From: Paeniglutamicibacter quisquiliarum
GTDB taxonomy: Bacteria; Actinomycetota; Actinomycetes; Actinomycetales; Micrococcaceae
Assembly (NCBI RefSeq): GCF_019084045.1
Contig: NZ_JAHRED010000004.1
Coordinates: 1-64,000, forward strand
DNA length: 64,000 nt
Direction: 5' to 3'
In this document: piece after piece, positions 9,190 through 18,715 of the stretch
Numbering within the stretch: the stretch's first letter is position 1
Layout of the letters: the number at the start of each line of letters is the position of its first letter
Program-made: the position numbers and the translations under genes
Notes under the pieces: generated by a model
The model's input: only the letters and a program-made list of their open reading frames with translations
Databases searched by the model: none
Told to the model about the DNA's origin: nothing

Positions 9190-9302
9190 GTGCCCATCAT
9201 GCGACACGGTCGCGGGATTGCCCACCCCGGCATGCCGGTGAAGGGCGGAATGCGCGCGGCTGGTAATCGGCGTAGGCTCAACGGGAGGGCGAAAGGTGAA
9301 TA

Positions 9303-9932
9303 ATGAGCCAATCCGAGTACTTTGAAGAACAGTTGAGCAAGGTGGAGGACGATTCCGTCGCCGAACTCACGGCACTATGTCGCAAGCTGCAGGACCAGCA
9401 GCCCGGTTCCCGGGTTCCGCTCATCGACCCGGTGCACGACGTGGATGAGGCTCGGGTTATCTCGCTCCAAATCGCGCCGGGCCCCGGATCGTCTTCGGGT
9501 TTCCTGTCCCTGCGCAACGACGATCCCACCGCGGCACGACTCGCTGCAGTCTATGAGGCTGCCGGGTTGGAGCCGCGTTTTGGCATCCCGTGGAACGTCT
9601 TTCCGTGGGAGTTGCCCGATGGCGGCACCAAGCTGACCCCTGACCAGGTGAAGGCCGGGATCCGACCGCTCAAGGAGCTCATGCGCATCGCGTACCGCAC
9701 CTCGGCGATCGTGGCCCACGGGACCGAGGCCAAGCGCCTGGTCCAGGCCTGGATCAAGGCCGGCGGCCAGCAGGTCATCAACCAGCGCGGCATCAAGATC
9801 TATGAAGTGCGCTCCACCGCGGACCGTGCCTTCCTGGGTTCGGCCGAAAAGCAGCAGGCGTGGTTCGACGAAATGGTTGCGGCCTACGCCGACGCCATGG
9901 CGCGGGCCGGATTGCGTCCAGCCGCCAAATGA
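9303..9932 (+). CDS. Uracil-DNA-glycosylase-like protein
   Basis: A 209-residue soluble protein. The segment IAPGPGSSSGFLS, then RFGIPWNVFPWELPDGG, resembles the first active-site loop and following region of divergent uracil-DNA-glycosylase-superfamily proteins found in actinobacteria. The C-terminal part has a VAHGTEAKRLVQAW segment in the place of the usual HPS loop. Catalytic competence is not evident from motifs, so this is a fold-level call. It overlaps the next gene by four bases (ATGA), implying translational coupling. Confidence 0.5.
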   Translation: MSQSEYFEEQLSKVEDDSVAELTALCRKLQDQQPGSRVPLIDPVHDVDEARVISLQIAPGPGSSSGFLSLRNDDPTAARLAAVYEAAGLEPRFGIPWNVFPWELPDGGTKLTPDQVKAGIRPLKELMRIAYRTSAIVAHGTEAKRLVQAWIKAGGQQVINQRGIKIYEVRSTADRAFLGSAEKQQAWFDEMVAAYADAMARAGLRPAAK

Positions 9933-10783
9933 AGGTCCTCGTTCTCGGTGCCGGGGATCTCGGCACCGAGGCGGGCCTGCGCTTCCGGGCCGCCGGTCAC
10001 CACGTCACCGCGTGGCGCCGACGGCCCGAAGTGCTGCCCACTGACTTTGCCACCCGCCGGGTCGACCTGTCGGATGACGCCATCGCGTTGCCGGCGATTG
10101 ACCCCGACACCGACATCGTCGTGTTCACCCCCGCGGCGCCCGAGCGCAGCGAAGCCGCCTACCGCCGCACCTATCTGGATGCGGCACGGCGCGCGTTCGA
10201 CGCCCTGGCGCGCGACGGGGTTTCCCCCCGGCGCTTCCTGCTGGTCTCCTCCACCGCCGTCTACGGCGATGCCGCCGGGGGCTGGGTCGACGAGGACACC
10301 GCGATATCCCCCGGCACGGCAACCGCCCGGATCCTGGCCGAGACCGAGGAACTGGTGCGCGCAAGCGCCGCAACGCCCGTCATCCTGCGCCTGTCCGGCA
10401 TCTACGGGCCGGGCCGCAACCACTTGATCACCCAGGTGCGCAGCGGCAACGCCCGCACCCCGGAGAAAACGGTGTGGACCAACCGGATCCACCGCGACGA
10501 CGCGGCCGCAGCCATCGTGCACCTGTGCACGATGGACCCCACGCCCGCGCAGCTATATCTGGGTGTCGACCATGAGCCGGCGGGCCTGGCCGAGGTCCAG
10601 GAATTCCTCGCCGAAAGCCTCGGCGTACCCCGCCCCGGGACCGGTGCCGCCCGGGTGAATCGCGGCGGCGACAGGCGGTTGTCCAATGCCCGCCTGCTCT
10701 CCACCGGCTTTGAGTTCACGTTCCCGACCTACCGCGAAGGCTACGCGAGCGTGCTTGCGGGCCAAGGCGTGCGCCACCCCTGA
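9929..10783 (+). CDS. NAD(P)-dependent epimerase/dehydratase-family (SDR) protein
   Basis: Extended SDR-type Rossmann protein (284 aa). The N-terminus MKVLVLGAGDLGTEAG is the dinucleotide-binding turn, LLVSSTAVYGD contains the expected Ser/Thr before the YG dipeptide, and LRLSGIYGPGRNHL is the second family motif. The canonical YxxxK pair is not obvious, as in the YeeZ-like branch, so it may bind nucleotide without classical epimerase activity. ATG 9929 overlaps the previous stop and is preferred over upstream in-frame starts. A perfect palindrome follows 23 bases after the stop. Confidence 0.75.
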   Translation: MKVLVLGAGDLGTEAGLRFRAAGHHVTAWRRRPEVLPTDFATRRVDLSDDAIALPAIDPDTDIVVFTPAAPERSEAAYRRTYLDAARRAFDALARDGVSPRRFLLVSSTAVYGDAAGGWVDEDTAISPGTATARILAETEELVRASAATPVILRLSGIYGPGRNHLITQVRSGNARTPEKTVWTNRIHRDDAAAAIVHLCTMDPTPAQLYLGVDHEPAGLAEVQEFLAESLGVPRPGTGAARVNRGGDRRLSNARLLSTGFEFTFPTYREGYASVLAGQGVRHP

Positions 10784-10806
10784 GCCGAATTCGGACGCCG
10801 TCGACA

Positions 10807-10826
10807 CCCGGGCATCGATGCCCGGG
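10807..10826 (+). terminator. 20-bp perfect palindrome after the epimerase gene
   Basis: CCCGGGCATCGATGCCCGGG is self-complementary over its whole length and lies 23 bases after the stop at 10783. No T-run follows, so termination is only plausible. Confidence 0.4.
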
Positions 10827-11089
10827 GAATCGCTGACTGCACCAGAAATGGTCCACGCGCGGGGCGTCATTGGCGCCGCCGTCGCTGTCTGTCGCCTGGC
10901 CGGTGGTGTCCGTGTTTTGCCCGACCGTCGGGCGCGCAGGCAGGCCAGCTGGCGCCCCCCCCTGCGGTGCCGGGCGCCTCGCTCGCCATGTGGCTGGTGA
11001 CCGTTCCGGGGCCACCGCGTTCAGCAGGATTCAGGCCTCGGCTCCTTGCCCTCAGGCCTTCCCTATTGGCCAGTCTGCCCCGCTCACGC

Positions 11090-11143
11090 CGGAACCCCGA
11101 CGGTCGGTGCGGGGCCGAGCCCGCACCGACCGCCGGGGTTCCG
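11090..11143 (-). terminator. Long hairpin between convergent genes, 24-bp arms
   Basis: The left arm (11090-11113) and right arm (11120-11143) pair over 24 positions with one mismatch around the loop GCCGAG. It sits about 20 bases beyond the stop of the dadA-like gene. There is no T-run on either side, so it would work as a bidirectional or Rho-assisted block. Confidence 0.6.
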
Positions 11144-11164
11144 ATGGTTTTGCCGCTTGCGGGA

Positions 11165-12442
11165 CTAGAAGCCCTTGCGCAGGGGGTCGAAGTGGCGTGC
11201 CACGGAAGGCTTTTCCTTGCCGAGGATGCCTGCGGCGATCAGCTTTCCGGTCAGCGGGCCCAGGGCCACGCCCCACATGCCATGTCCGCCGCCGACGTGC
11301 ACGCGCGGGGAACGGGTGGCGCCGACCAGCGGCATGCCGTCGGCGGTGCAGGGGCGACCGCCGACCCACTCCTCCTTGCGGTTTTCCCAGTTGATGCCCT
11401 TGTAGACCGGGGCGGCCGCGGCCACGATGGCCTCGATGCGCTTGGGCTCCAGCGGGTGGTTGGCGTCGCGGAATTCCATGGTCCCGGCGATGCGGAACCG
11501 GTCCCCGAGCGGGGTGCAGGCCACGCGCTGGGACGGGAAGTAGATCGGGTGGGTCGGCATGACCTCGGGCTGGACCGTGAAGGAGTAGCCGCGGCCGGCC
11601 TGGACGACGACGTTCACGCCGAACTTCTTGGTCAGGTCGTTCAGCCAGGCGCCGGTGGCCATGACCACGTGGTCGGCAGTGATCGAGCGTCCCTCGGAAC
11701 CGATGACGGTGACGGAGCTTCCGTTGTCGCGAATGTCGGTGACGTTGAAGGACCCGACGATGTCGCCGCCGCGCGCGATCACTGACTCGGCCAGCGAATC
11801 CATGTACTTCGGCGGGTTCAGGAAGCGCTGGTTCTTGATGGCCACGCCGGCAGCCACGTCATCGGAAAGGGTCGGCTCGATGGCGCGCAGTTCGTCGCCG
11901 GTGAGCAGGTCGAACTCGACGTTGCCACCGGTCTTGCGGATCATGTCGAACTCGTGGAGCAAGCCCTCGCGGTCCTTGAGGGTCTTGAATCCGGTCAGGA
12001 ACGGGTCGGCGGGCTTGGTCTTCTCGAGAACGCCCGGTCCTGCATTGGTGCCTTCGGCGATCTCGTCGAACGCATCCAGGCCGGTGGTGCCCAGTTCCGA
12101 GTAGATGCGCATGGCTTCCTGCCACTTCTTCGGGGTGCTGTGCCAGGTGAACCCGATCAGGAAGCGGAGCAGGTTGGCATTGGCCTTCAGCGGAATATAC
12201 AAGGGGGAGGCCGGATCCATCATCATTTTCAGCCCGCTGGAGAAGATGGAGGGCTCGGCGATCGGCAGGGTCAGCGCCGGGGTCAGCCATCCGGCATTTC
12301 CCCACGAGGCGCCGGAGGCAACGCCACCGCGGTCGACCACCGTGACCTTGACGCCTTCTTCCTGCAGGTACCAGGCAGCGGACAGCCCGACAAACCCGGC
12401 GCCGACGATTACAACATGCTCAGGCGTCGCTGCGCTGGCCAT
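11165..12442 (-). CDS. dadA: FAD-dependent D-amino acid dehydrogenase (DadA-like), copy 1
   Basis: 425-residue flavoprotein of the DAO/glycine-oxidase group. VIVGAGFVGLSAAWYL is the FAD Rossmann turn, SWGNAGWLTPALTLP is the DadA-type flavin/substrate segment, and the C-terminus has VGGGHGMWGVALGP. It should oxidise D-amino acids such as D-alanine to 2-oxo acids and ammonia, passing electrons to the quinone pool or another acceptor. It is closely similar by eye over most of its length to the gene at 35677-37014. It stands alone, with a long hairpin downstream and a lower-GC upstream region (12443-12635) that probably holds its promoter. Confidence 0.85.
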   Translation of the reverse strand: MASAATPEHVVIVGAGFVGLSAAWYLQEEGVKVTVVDRGGVASGASWGNAGWLTPALTLPIAEPSIFSSGLKMMMDPASPLYIPLKANANLLRFLIGFTWHSTPKKWQEAMRIYSELGTTGLDAFDEIAEGTNAGPGVLEKTKPADPFLTGFKTLKDREGLLHEFDMIRKTGGNVEFDLLTGDELRAIEPTLSDDVAAGVAIKNQRFLNPPKYMDSLAESVIARGGDIVGSFNVTDIRDNGSSVTVIGSEGRSITADHVVMATGAWLNDLTKKFGVNVVVQAGRGYSFTVQPEVMPTHPIYFPSQRVACTPLGDRFRIAGTMEFRDANHPLEPKRIEAIVAAAAPVYKGINWENRKEEWVGGRPCTADGMPLVGATRSPRVHVGGGHGMWGVALGPLTGKLIAAGILGKEKPSVARHFDPLRKGF

Positions 12443-12635
12443 GGTTCACACTCCGTTCAAGAATTTCCAACTCTGGATCTCAACTTTGGCGTTGAATGCC
12501 ACGCGAAGCAACGGGACTTCACTTTTCATCGGTGACGCAGGCCACTACACGCCATGGATTGCATTAAATGCGGCCGATTGAGAACTATTCCGTTTTTTCT
12601 GCCCCAAGCCTTGGCGAGTGCGGGTTTCTGACCCG

Positions 12636-13248
12636 TCAGCAGGGGTAAGCCGTGCCTACATCCTCGATCGAATCGATCCTCTGGGCAAGGGCCAAGGCCG
12701 AGACCGGGGCGAATCCGTGTACATCGACTCCGACGTTGATGCCCCGGCCCGAGGCCAGGAAGGCGCCGTGAACATGCCCGTGCAGCAGCCATTGCCCCTC
12801 GTCAGGCAGGCGGAATTGCGAATAGCGGTCATCGCCGTGCGACCCCCCGGTACGGGAAGTGGCTCAGCAGCACCTTGCGCCCCTGCGCGTTCTCCCCGGT
12901 GGCCGGAAGCTTCACCCGGGCGAATGCGCCGACACTGGCAAAGCCCGCATCAAGAAATCTCTTCACGTACTTTTCCGCCCCGATCCTGCCGGGCCAGCAG
13001 GCGTCATGGGTACCCGCAACGAGGTGCTCGGTGCCTTGGAGCTCCGAGACGATTTCAAGCCCGCGGGCCTTGTCGCCCAACGCCCAGTCCCCCAGCACCC
13101 ACACGGTGTCCGCCGGTGCCACGGCAAGATTCCACCTCCGGATGAGTTCAACGTCCATTTCAGCGCTGTCGGCAAAGGGCCGGCTGCAGGTCTCGATGAT
13201 GCGCCCATGGCCGAAGTGCGTGTCCGCCGTGAACCAGGTTTTCCGCAT
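12636..13248 (-). pseudogene. Metallophosphoesterase, frameshifted at a G-run
   Basis: The reading from ATG 13248 begins MRKTWFTADTHFGHGRI, keeps VWVLGDWALGD and reaches LLSHFPYRG, all family motifs of small calcineurin-like phosphoesterases, then stops at 12829. The missing part, DDRYSQFRLPDEGQWLLHGH and HVHGAF, continues in another frame to TGA 12636-12638. Removing one base from the six-G run (C-run 12843-12848 on the plus strand) restores a single frame of about 203 codons with the final GHVH metal site. This is either a real mutation, a phase-variable tract or a sequencing error. It is divergent from the helicase gene. Confidence 0.8.
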
Positions 13249-13386
13249 GCCTGTCCCTACCTTCCTCGACCACCCGCCGGTCGGGCCGGCGGGTCTCTCT
13301 CCGGCACCGCCCTGCGCATTCAGCCGACAGGTGCACAGTGGCCGTTTTGGCTCCGATGCATGGTCGGCCCCCTTTAGACTATTTCC

Positions 13387-16300
13387 ATGCCTCCCGTTGC
13401 TCCAGTGCTTTCGTCGACCACGCTGATCCGGGAGCTTGTCGGCCCCCTCAGCCTTGACCGCGGAGCTGCCTACGCCACCCAGGGCAGGGTGCTGGACGTC
13501 AGCTGGGTGGCCCCGATGAGCATTGTGCGCGCCAGCGTCCTGGGATCGGGCGGCATGGTCTACCGCACCGCGGTCCACTCCCAGGTCCGCCACGGCTTCC
13601 TCATGCCCCAGCACGGGATTTGCACCTGCCCCGTCGGCGCAAATTGCAAGCACGCAGCCGCCGCCCTGTTGGCCTATATGTGGGATGAAACGAACTTCGA
13701 GGAACCCGATACCCGCGCCCCCTGGGAGCGCACACTGGACTCCCTGATGGGCGACGGCATCGCAGCACCCGACCAAACCGAGGAACGCAACCTGGGCGTC
13801 CAGTTCGAGCTCCGGCCCCGGACCCTTCACCGGTACCAGGCCGCGGCACTGCAGAAAATCAAGAACGGGGACATCCCGCATACCTCCAAGCTCGAACTGG
13901 TACTGCGCCCGGTCCAGCTCAACGACAAGGGCCGCTGGGTCTCCGGCAACCTTGCATGGCAGCACTTCCGCTACACCCGCGCCGGCGGCGTGCCCGTGCT
14001 GCCCTTCGACTACACCTACGACGCGGACCAGGTGGAATGGTTCTGCACCCTGCTGCAGCTGAACTCCTTTGCCGCCTGGAACGGAACGCACCTGTCCGCC
14101 GGTGACTTCCTCAGCTCGATGCTGTGGAACCACCTTGCCCAGGCCCCCGGACTGGGCATCGAGTTGCGCGGCCCGTCCGCAAAATCCGCGGTGAAGGTGC
14201 ACGAGCCCGTCACCATCCGCACCGACGTCGCCTCCGAGGGCGGGAAGTTGCGGATCCGGCCCTCCCTCGACGTCCTGCCCCCTGACTTCAACACCGACTT
14301 TATCGGCGCAGTCTCCGACCACGGCGTCTTTTGGTGGGACGCCACCGAGGGGATGAAACACCTCAACCTGCACCTGGCACCGACCCGCGCCAAGATCCCG
14401 GCGCTGGTCACCGGCCTGCTCGGAACCGACAAGAAGGTCGTGATTCCGGCCAATGGCCGGGACAGCTTCGAACAGGAGTACCTGCCCAGGCTCGCCAAGG
14501 CCACCGAGCTCTCCTCCCTCGACCGCTCCGTCGAGGTGCCGATGTCGCTGGCGCCGAAGATGCAGCTTCGCATCAAGCACATCCTGAGCAGGCCGGAGAC
14601 TTCGCGCAAACGCAAGGACGAATCGGCGGGCGTCCCCGGCCTCGAGCTGCGGTGGTGCTTTGCCTACGGCGACACCAAGGTCCCCCTTGTCGCAGCATCG
14701 GGCTCCGGCATCGAGCGCGACTCCAAGGCCGAATTTGCGCTCCAGCGCGAGGCCGGTGCGGCCCTGGCCGATTTCCCCGGAGCCCTGGGCACGGCCTTCG
14801 GCAGCAGCCAGTACCAGGTGCGGAACGACGACAGCCCCATTGTTATCTCCGGCGTCGACGCCGCACGCTTCACCGCCGCGGCGCTGCCGGCGCTCCAAGC
14901 GATGGAAAACCTGGAGGTGGCCATCGAGGGCGAGGCGCTGGACTACGAGGAGCTCACCGCCGACCCGCTGATCACCATCTCGGCCGGGAACACCGAAACC
15001 AACGACTGGTTCGACCTCGGCGTGGAGGTGCGGATCGACGGCAACAACGTCCCGTTCACCGAGCTCTTCCAGGCCCTGGCCCACGGCGACGAATACCTGA
15101 TGCTCCCCGACGGCAAGTACTTCGCGCTCGACCGCCCGGAATACGAACAGCTGCGCCGGCTCATCGAGGAGGCCCGCGCCCTCTCGGACTCCACCAGCGA
15201 TGGCACCATCCGGATTTCCAAGCACCAGGCCTCGCTCTGGGAAGACCTCAAGGACATAGCCACCAATGTCGAGGCCTCCGAGGCCTGGAAGGCCTCCTCC
15301 GAGGGATTGAGCAACATCCTCACGGTTGCCCACGCACCGCTGCCCGCCGGCATCGACGCCACCCTGCGCCCCTACCAGCGCGAGGGCTTCGAATGGCTCT
15401 CCTTCCTCTACGACAACGGGCTCGGCGGGGTGCTGGCCGATGACATGGGACTGGGCAAGACGCTGCAGACCCTGGCCCTGATCCAACATGCCAAGGACAA
15501 CCACGATCCGGCCGCGGGCAAGATGCCGCCGTTCCTCGTGGTGGCCCCGACCTCCGTCGTCTCCAACTGGGAGGCCGAGGCCAAGCGCTTCGCCCCGGAC
15601 CTGCGCAGCGTCTACATCACCGAGACGGTGCGCCGCGGCGGGGTCCCCGCCCACGAGATCGCCGCCGAGGTCGACATCGTCATCACCTCCTACGGACTGT
15701 TCCGCATCGACCAGGACGAGTACGCCGCCACCAGGTTCTCCGGGCTGATCCTGGACGAGGCGCAGTTCGTGAAGAACCCCGCCACGCAGGCATCCAAGCA
15801 GGCCCGCGACTTCCCGACGCCCTTCAAGCTCGCCATCACCGGCACACCCATGGAGAACAACCTCTCCGAGCTCTGGTCGATGTTTGCGATTGCCGCACCC
15901 GGACTCTTCCCCACGCTCAAGCGCTTCGACGAGACCTACCGCAAGCCCATCGAGAAGGACGGCGACAACGAGGCGCTGGGGCGCCTGCGGCGCCGGATCC
16001 GCCCGCTGATGCTGCGGCGCACCAAGGAACTGGTGGCCACCGACCTGCCCGAGAAGCAGGAACAGGTCCTGGAGCTGGAGCTGAACCCCAAGCACCGGGT
16101 CATCTACCAGCGCCACCTGCAGCGCGAGCGCCAGAAGGTGCTGGGCATGCTCGAGGACATGGACAAGAACCGCTTCGCGGTGTTCTCCTCACTGACCAAG
16201 CTGCGCCAGTTGGCCCTTGACGCCTCGCTCATCGACGACGAGTACGCCTCGGTTCCCAGCAGCAAGCTCGACGCCTTGCTCGAGCAGCTCGAGGACCTCA

Positions 16301-16764
16301 CCGCCGAGGGCCACAACGCGCTGGTCTTCAGCCAGTTCACCTCGTTCCTGTCCAAGGCCAGCGACCGGCTCACCGCGGCGGGGATCGAGCATGCCTACCT
16401 GGACGGCTCGACGACCAAGCGCGCCAAGGTCATCGAGTCCTTCACCTCCGGCAAGGTCCAGGTGTTCCTGATTTCGCTGAAGGCCGGCGGATTCGGGCTG
16501 AACCTCACACAGGCCGACTATTGCTTCCTGATGGACCCGTGGTGGAACCCCGCCTCGGAGAACCAGGCGGTCGACCGCGCGCACCGCATCGGGCAGAAGC
16601 GCAACGTCATGGTCTACCGGATGGTTTCCAAGAACACCATCGAGGAAAAGGTCATGGCGCTGAAGGACAAGAAGGCCAAGCTCTTCACCGCGGTGCTCGA
16701 TGACGATGCTGCCTTCGCCTCCGCGATCAGCGCCGACGACGTGCGCTCGCTCTTTGCGGAGTAA
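13387..16764 (+). CDS. SNF2-family helicase with N-terminal SWIM zinc finger
   Basis: A 1125-residue Swi2/Snf2-type ATPase. The SWIM motif (CTCPVGANCKH) is at residues 80-90. The motor starts near residue 680 with LADDMGLGKTLQ (Walker A), has LDEAQFVKNP near 790 (Walker B DEAQ box), ITGTPMENNLSELW (motif III), and the second lobe with NALVFSQFTSF and AVDRAHRIGQ (motif VI). Such proteins translocate on double-stranded DNA and remodel protein-DNA complexes. ATG 13387 has no clear ribosome site and may be leaderless. The next gene starts 71 bases after the stop, in the same direction. Confidence 0.93.
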   Translation: MPPVAPVLSSTTLIRELVGPLSLDRGAAYATQGRVLDVSWVAPMSIVRASVLGSGGMVYRTAVHSQVRHGFLMPQHGICTCPVGANCKHAAAALLAYMWDETNFEEPDTRAPWERTLDSLMGDGIAAPDQTEERNLGVQFELRPRTLHRYQAAALQKIKNGDIPHTSKLELVLRPVQLNDKGRWVSGNLAWQHFRYTRAGGVPVLPFDYTYDADQVEWFCTLLQLNSFAAWNGTHLSAGDFLSSMLWNHLAQAPGLGIELRGPSAKSAVKVHEPVTIRTDVASEGGKLRIRPSLDVLPPDFNTDFIGAVSDHGVFWWDATEGMKHLNLHLAPTRAKIPALVTGLLGTDKKVVIPANGRDSFEQEYLPRLAKATELSSLDRSVEVPMSLAPKMQLRIKHILSRPETSRKRKDESAGVPGLELRWCFAYGDTKVPLVAASGSGIERDSKAEFALQREAGAALADFPGALGTAFGSSQYQVRNDDSPIVISGVDAARFTAAALPALQAMENLEVAIEGEALDYEELTADPLITISAGNTETNDWFDLGVEVRIDGNNVPFTELFQALAHGDEYLMLPDGKYFALDRPEYEQLRRLIEEARALSDSTSDGTIRISKHQASLWEDLKDIATNVEASEAWKASSEGLSNILTVAHAPLPAGIDATLRPYQREGFEWLSFLYDNGLGGVLADDMGLGKTLQTLALIQHAKDNHDPAAGKMPPFLVVAPTSVVSNWEAEAKRFAPDLRSVYITETVRRGGVPAHEIAAEVDIVITSYGLFRIDQDEYAATRFSGLILDEAQFVKNPATQASKQARDFPTPFKLAITGTPMENNLSELWSMFAIAAPGLFPTLKRFDETYRKPIEKDGDNEALGRLRRRIRPLMLRRTKELVATDLPEKQEQVLELELNPKHRVIYQRHLQRERQKVLGMLEDMDKNRFAVFSSLTKLRQLALDASLIDDEYASVPSSKLDALLEQLEDLTAEGHNALVFSQFTSFLSKASDRLTAAGIEHAYLDGSTTKRAKVIESFTSGKVQVFLISLKAGGFGLNLTQADYCFLMDPWWNPASENQAVDRAHRIGQKRNVMVYRMVSKNTIEEKVMALKDKKAKLFTAVLDDDAAFASAISADDVRSLFAE

Positions 16765-16835
16765 GCCTGCACCGGCGGAAAGAATTTTCCACAGCATCCA
16801 CGGATTTCCAAGCATCAAAGGGGGACGACACCAAT

Positions 16836-18005
16836 ATGTCGAAATCGAAGCCTGCCAGCAACAAGTCGCGCGGAGGGCACCCCGCCCGTAGTTCGGGCGC
16901 GGGCGCATCCAAGTTTGAGAACCAAGTGCGTACCGCGATGCGTCCGTATCTGGCCCAGTTGCGTGCCTTCTTCAACCAGCGTCACGACGCGGCCGACACG
17001 GAGGCCGGCATCGAAGGGCTCGTGACCCTGCTGACCGTCCACTCGCGGCTGCGCGGCAAGGTTGCGGCATCCGAACTCGACCACGAGGCGCTGGCAATCC
17101 AGTTCGGGGACCTGCGCGCCATCGGTGACGAGGTTGCCGTTGCCTGCGCCTCAATGCTGCGGGAATTCGTGCTATTCCTGGCCGAAAGTGGCCGCTGGTC
17201 CGGCTCCGTGGAGGGATTCAAGTCGGTCTTCGACTTGATTTCCGCCCAGGGCGGCGAGTCCCCCGTGGTGGTCCCCGAGCTTGATGAAGCCGGCGCGGAT
17301 TCCCGCTGGGCCAAGTTGCCCATGGTTTCCACCGCTCGGGCATTGCTGGCCTGGGTTGGCGAGGGCCGCGAAGTGCGGCCGGATGGCTCATTGTTGGATG
17401 CGGACCTGGTCGCGGCCGCCGCGGCCGTGGGCCTCAAGGTCCAGCACGACCCCGGGGCCGAGGCCGTGCGGCTGCCTTGGGAACCGGAGGCCGAAGCCGC
17501 TGTCGCCACCCTCGCGCAGCTGCCAAAGCTGGATGCCTACTGGAATGCGTTGTTGCGGGCCGGCCTGCTGACCAACCAGCGGGGCAAGGCGGTGCCGACC
17601 CCGGTGGTGAGCGAGGCGCTGCATGCCGATTCGGGGTTCAGCGCCCGCGGAGTGAAGGACCTGATTGCCGAAGGGCTCTACGCCCACATCCTGCTCCATG
17701 CGGTGGGACCCGAGAACGACAACACCGTGACGCAAATGGCTGCCGCGTTGCTGGGCAAGGCCGGATCGGCGAATCCCCCGCGCACCGAAGTCGCGTTCGC
17801 GGTTCCTGCCCCCGGGGAGCTTGAGCCGGAGCAAGCCCATCTGCAGCCGCTCTTTGCAAGGACCGTCCCCGCTGCCGAGTCGCTGCTCCGCGCCGCGGAA
17901 TCCGAGGGACTGGTCCGCATCGGCAAGCACGTTCGGGTGCCGCGCGTCTTGCGTGCTCCCCTGGAACGTGCGCTGACACGGGTGGCCGAGGAAATCCTGG
18001 CCTAG
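16836..18005 (+). CDS. Uncharacterised protein, family A member 1
   Basis: I do not recognise a characterised family. The 389 residues start with a basic Ser/Gly-rich tail, then an all-helical block ending GRWSGSVEGF, a repeat-like unit ALLAWVGEGREVRPDGSLLD, the segment LDAYWNALLRAGLL, and a C-terminal EGLVRIGKHVRVPRVLRAPL. These four landmarks recur in the same order in the gene at 26613-27857, so the two are remote paralogues. The WVGEGR unit also resembles repeats in pRiA4b-ORF3-type proteins. It lies directly downstream of the SNF2 helicase and is probably co-transcribed. A GGGGGA element precedes ATG 16836. Confidence 0.75.
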   Translation: MSKSKPASNKSRGGHPARSSGAGASKFENQVRTAMRPYLAQLRAFFNQRHDAADTEAGIEGLVTLLTVHSRLRGKVAASELDHEALAIQFGDLRAIGDEVAVACASMLREFVLFLAESGRWSGSVEGFKSVFDLISAQGGESPVVVPELDEAGADSRWAKLPMVSTARALLAWVGEGREVRPDGSLLDADLVAAAAAVGLKVQHDPGAEAVRLPWEPEAEAAVATLAQLPKLDAYWNALLRAGLLTNQRGKAVPTPVVSEALHADSGFSARGVKDLIAEGLYAHILLHAVGPENDNTVTQMAAALLGKAGSANPPRTEVAFAVPAPGELEPEQAHLQPLFARTVPAAESLLRAAESEGLVRIGKHVRVPRVLRAPLERALTRVAEEILA

Positions 18006-18020
18006 TCTTTCCGCTTAAGA

Positions 18021-18065
18021 CGCCGTTGGGTGGGGACGTGCCATGCACGTCCCCACCCAACGGCG
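18021..18065 (+). terminator. Perfect 20-bp-arm hairpin between convergent genes
   Basis: The arms 18021-18040 and 18046-18065 are exactly complementary around the loop CCATG. The hairpin lies between the stops of the converging genes ending at 18005 and 18092 and can serve both strands. No T-run follows. Confidence 0.7.
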
Positions 18066-18091
18066 AATTGCTATTTGGAAATGGAGGCGAC

Positions 18092-18715
18092 CTAGATGCT
18101 GGTTGTTGCCGTTTCGATGTCGAGGCGCGGCAGACGGTCGAACCAGGGGTTCTCGCCCGGGGTGCCCACGTTGACGATCAGGAAGGCGTGGTTGGCGGTG
18201 TCCGCGTTGATGACGGTGTCCACGCCGGCGGCGTTGAAGCCGCCCATGGGCCCGGCGTGCAGGCCGGCGGCGCGGACGGCCATGATGAAGTAGCCGGCCT
18301 GCATCCAGGCGTTGTTCTTGGCGACTTCGGCGCGCATGGCCGCATCTTCGTCAAACATTGCCTTGCGTTCGGATGCGTGGGGGAAGAACACCGGGAACTG
18401 CTCGTGCCAGTCGGCGTCGTAGCTCAACACGGCCAGTGCGGGGGCGGCCAGGGACTTGGGCCGGTTCATTTCCATCATCTGGGCGACGACTGCCTCGCGG
18501 GCCTCGGCACTCTTGATCCAGGTAATGCGCAACGGCTGGTTGTTCATCATCGTCGGACCCATTTTGGTGAGCTCGTAGATGGCGTCCAGGGTCTCGTCGG
18601 AGACGGTCTCGTCCGAGAAGGTGTTGGCGGTTCGCGCTTCAAGGAATAGCTTGTCGGCGGTTTCTGCATCGATCGACAGTTGTTCGTACACGGTCGAGGC
18701 GGTCTCTACGCTCAT
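18092..18715 (-). CDS. Nitroreductase-family malonic semialdehyde reductase, RutE-like
   Basis: FMN-binding nitroreductase-fold protein (207 aa). GPTMMNNQPLRITWI matches the flavin loop of the RutE/HadB branch, followed by NAWMQAGYFIMAVRAAGLHAGPMGG, the second conserved stretch (split here as NAWMQAGYFIM and AVRAAGLHAGPMGG). RutE-type enzymes reduce malonic semialdehyde to 3-hydroxypropionate in pyrimidine breakdown; no other rut genes are near, so the substrate is open. AAGGAG precedes ATG 18715. It ends against the perfect hairpin at 18021-18065. Confidence 0.85.
   Translation of the reverse strand: MSVETASTVYEQLSIDAETADKLFLEARTANTFSDETVSDETLDAIYELTKMGPTMMNNQPLRITWIKSAEAREAVVAQMMEMNRPKSLAAPALAVLSYDADWHEQFPVFFPHASERKAMFDEDAAMRAEVAKNNAWMQAGYFIMAVRAAGLHAGPMGGFNAAGVDTVINADTANHAFLIVNVGTPGENPWFDRLPRLDIETATTSI

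Larger units (their letters stand above)
10784..11164. other. Convergent intergenic region, 381 bp
   Basis: No gene is supported here. The region holds the palindrome at 10807-10826 and the long hairpin at 11090-11143. Reading frames that cross it are GC-driven and lack ribosome sites. Confidence 0.6.

Noticed and set aside
12829-16116. A very long open frame antisense to the SNF2 helicase
   Set aside because: Only its first part in reading direction beyond 13387 is real (the phosphoesterase). The rest is a GC-driven shadow of the helicase, with low-complexity composition and no motifs.
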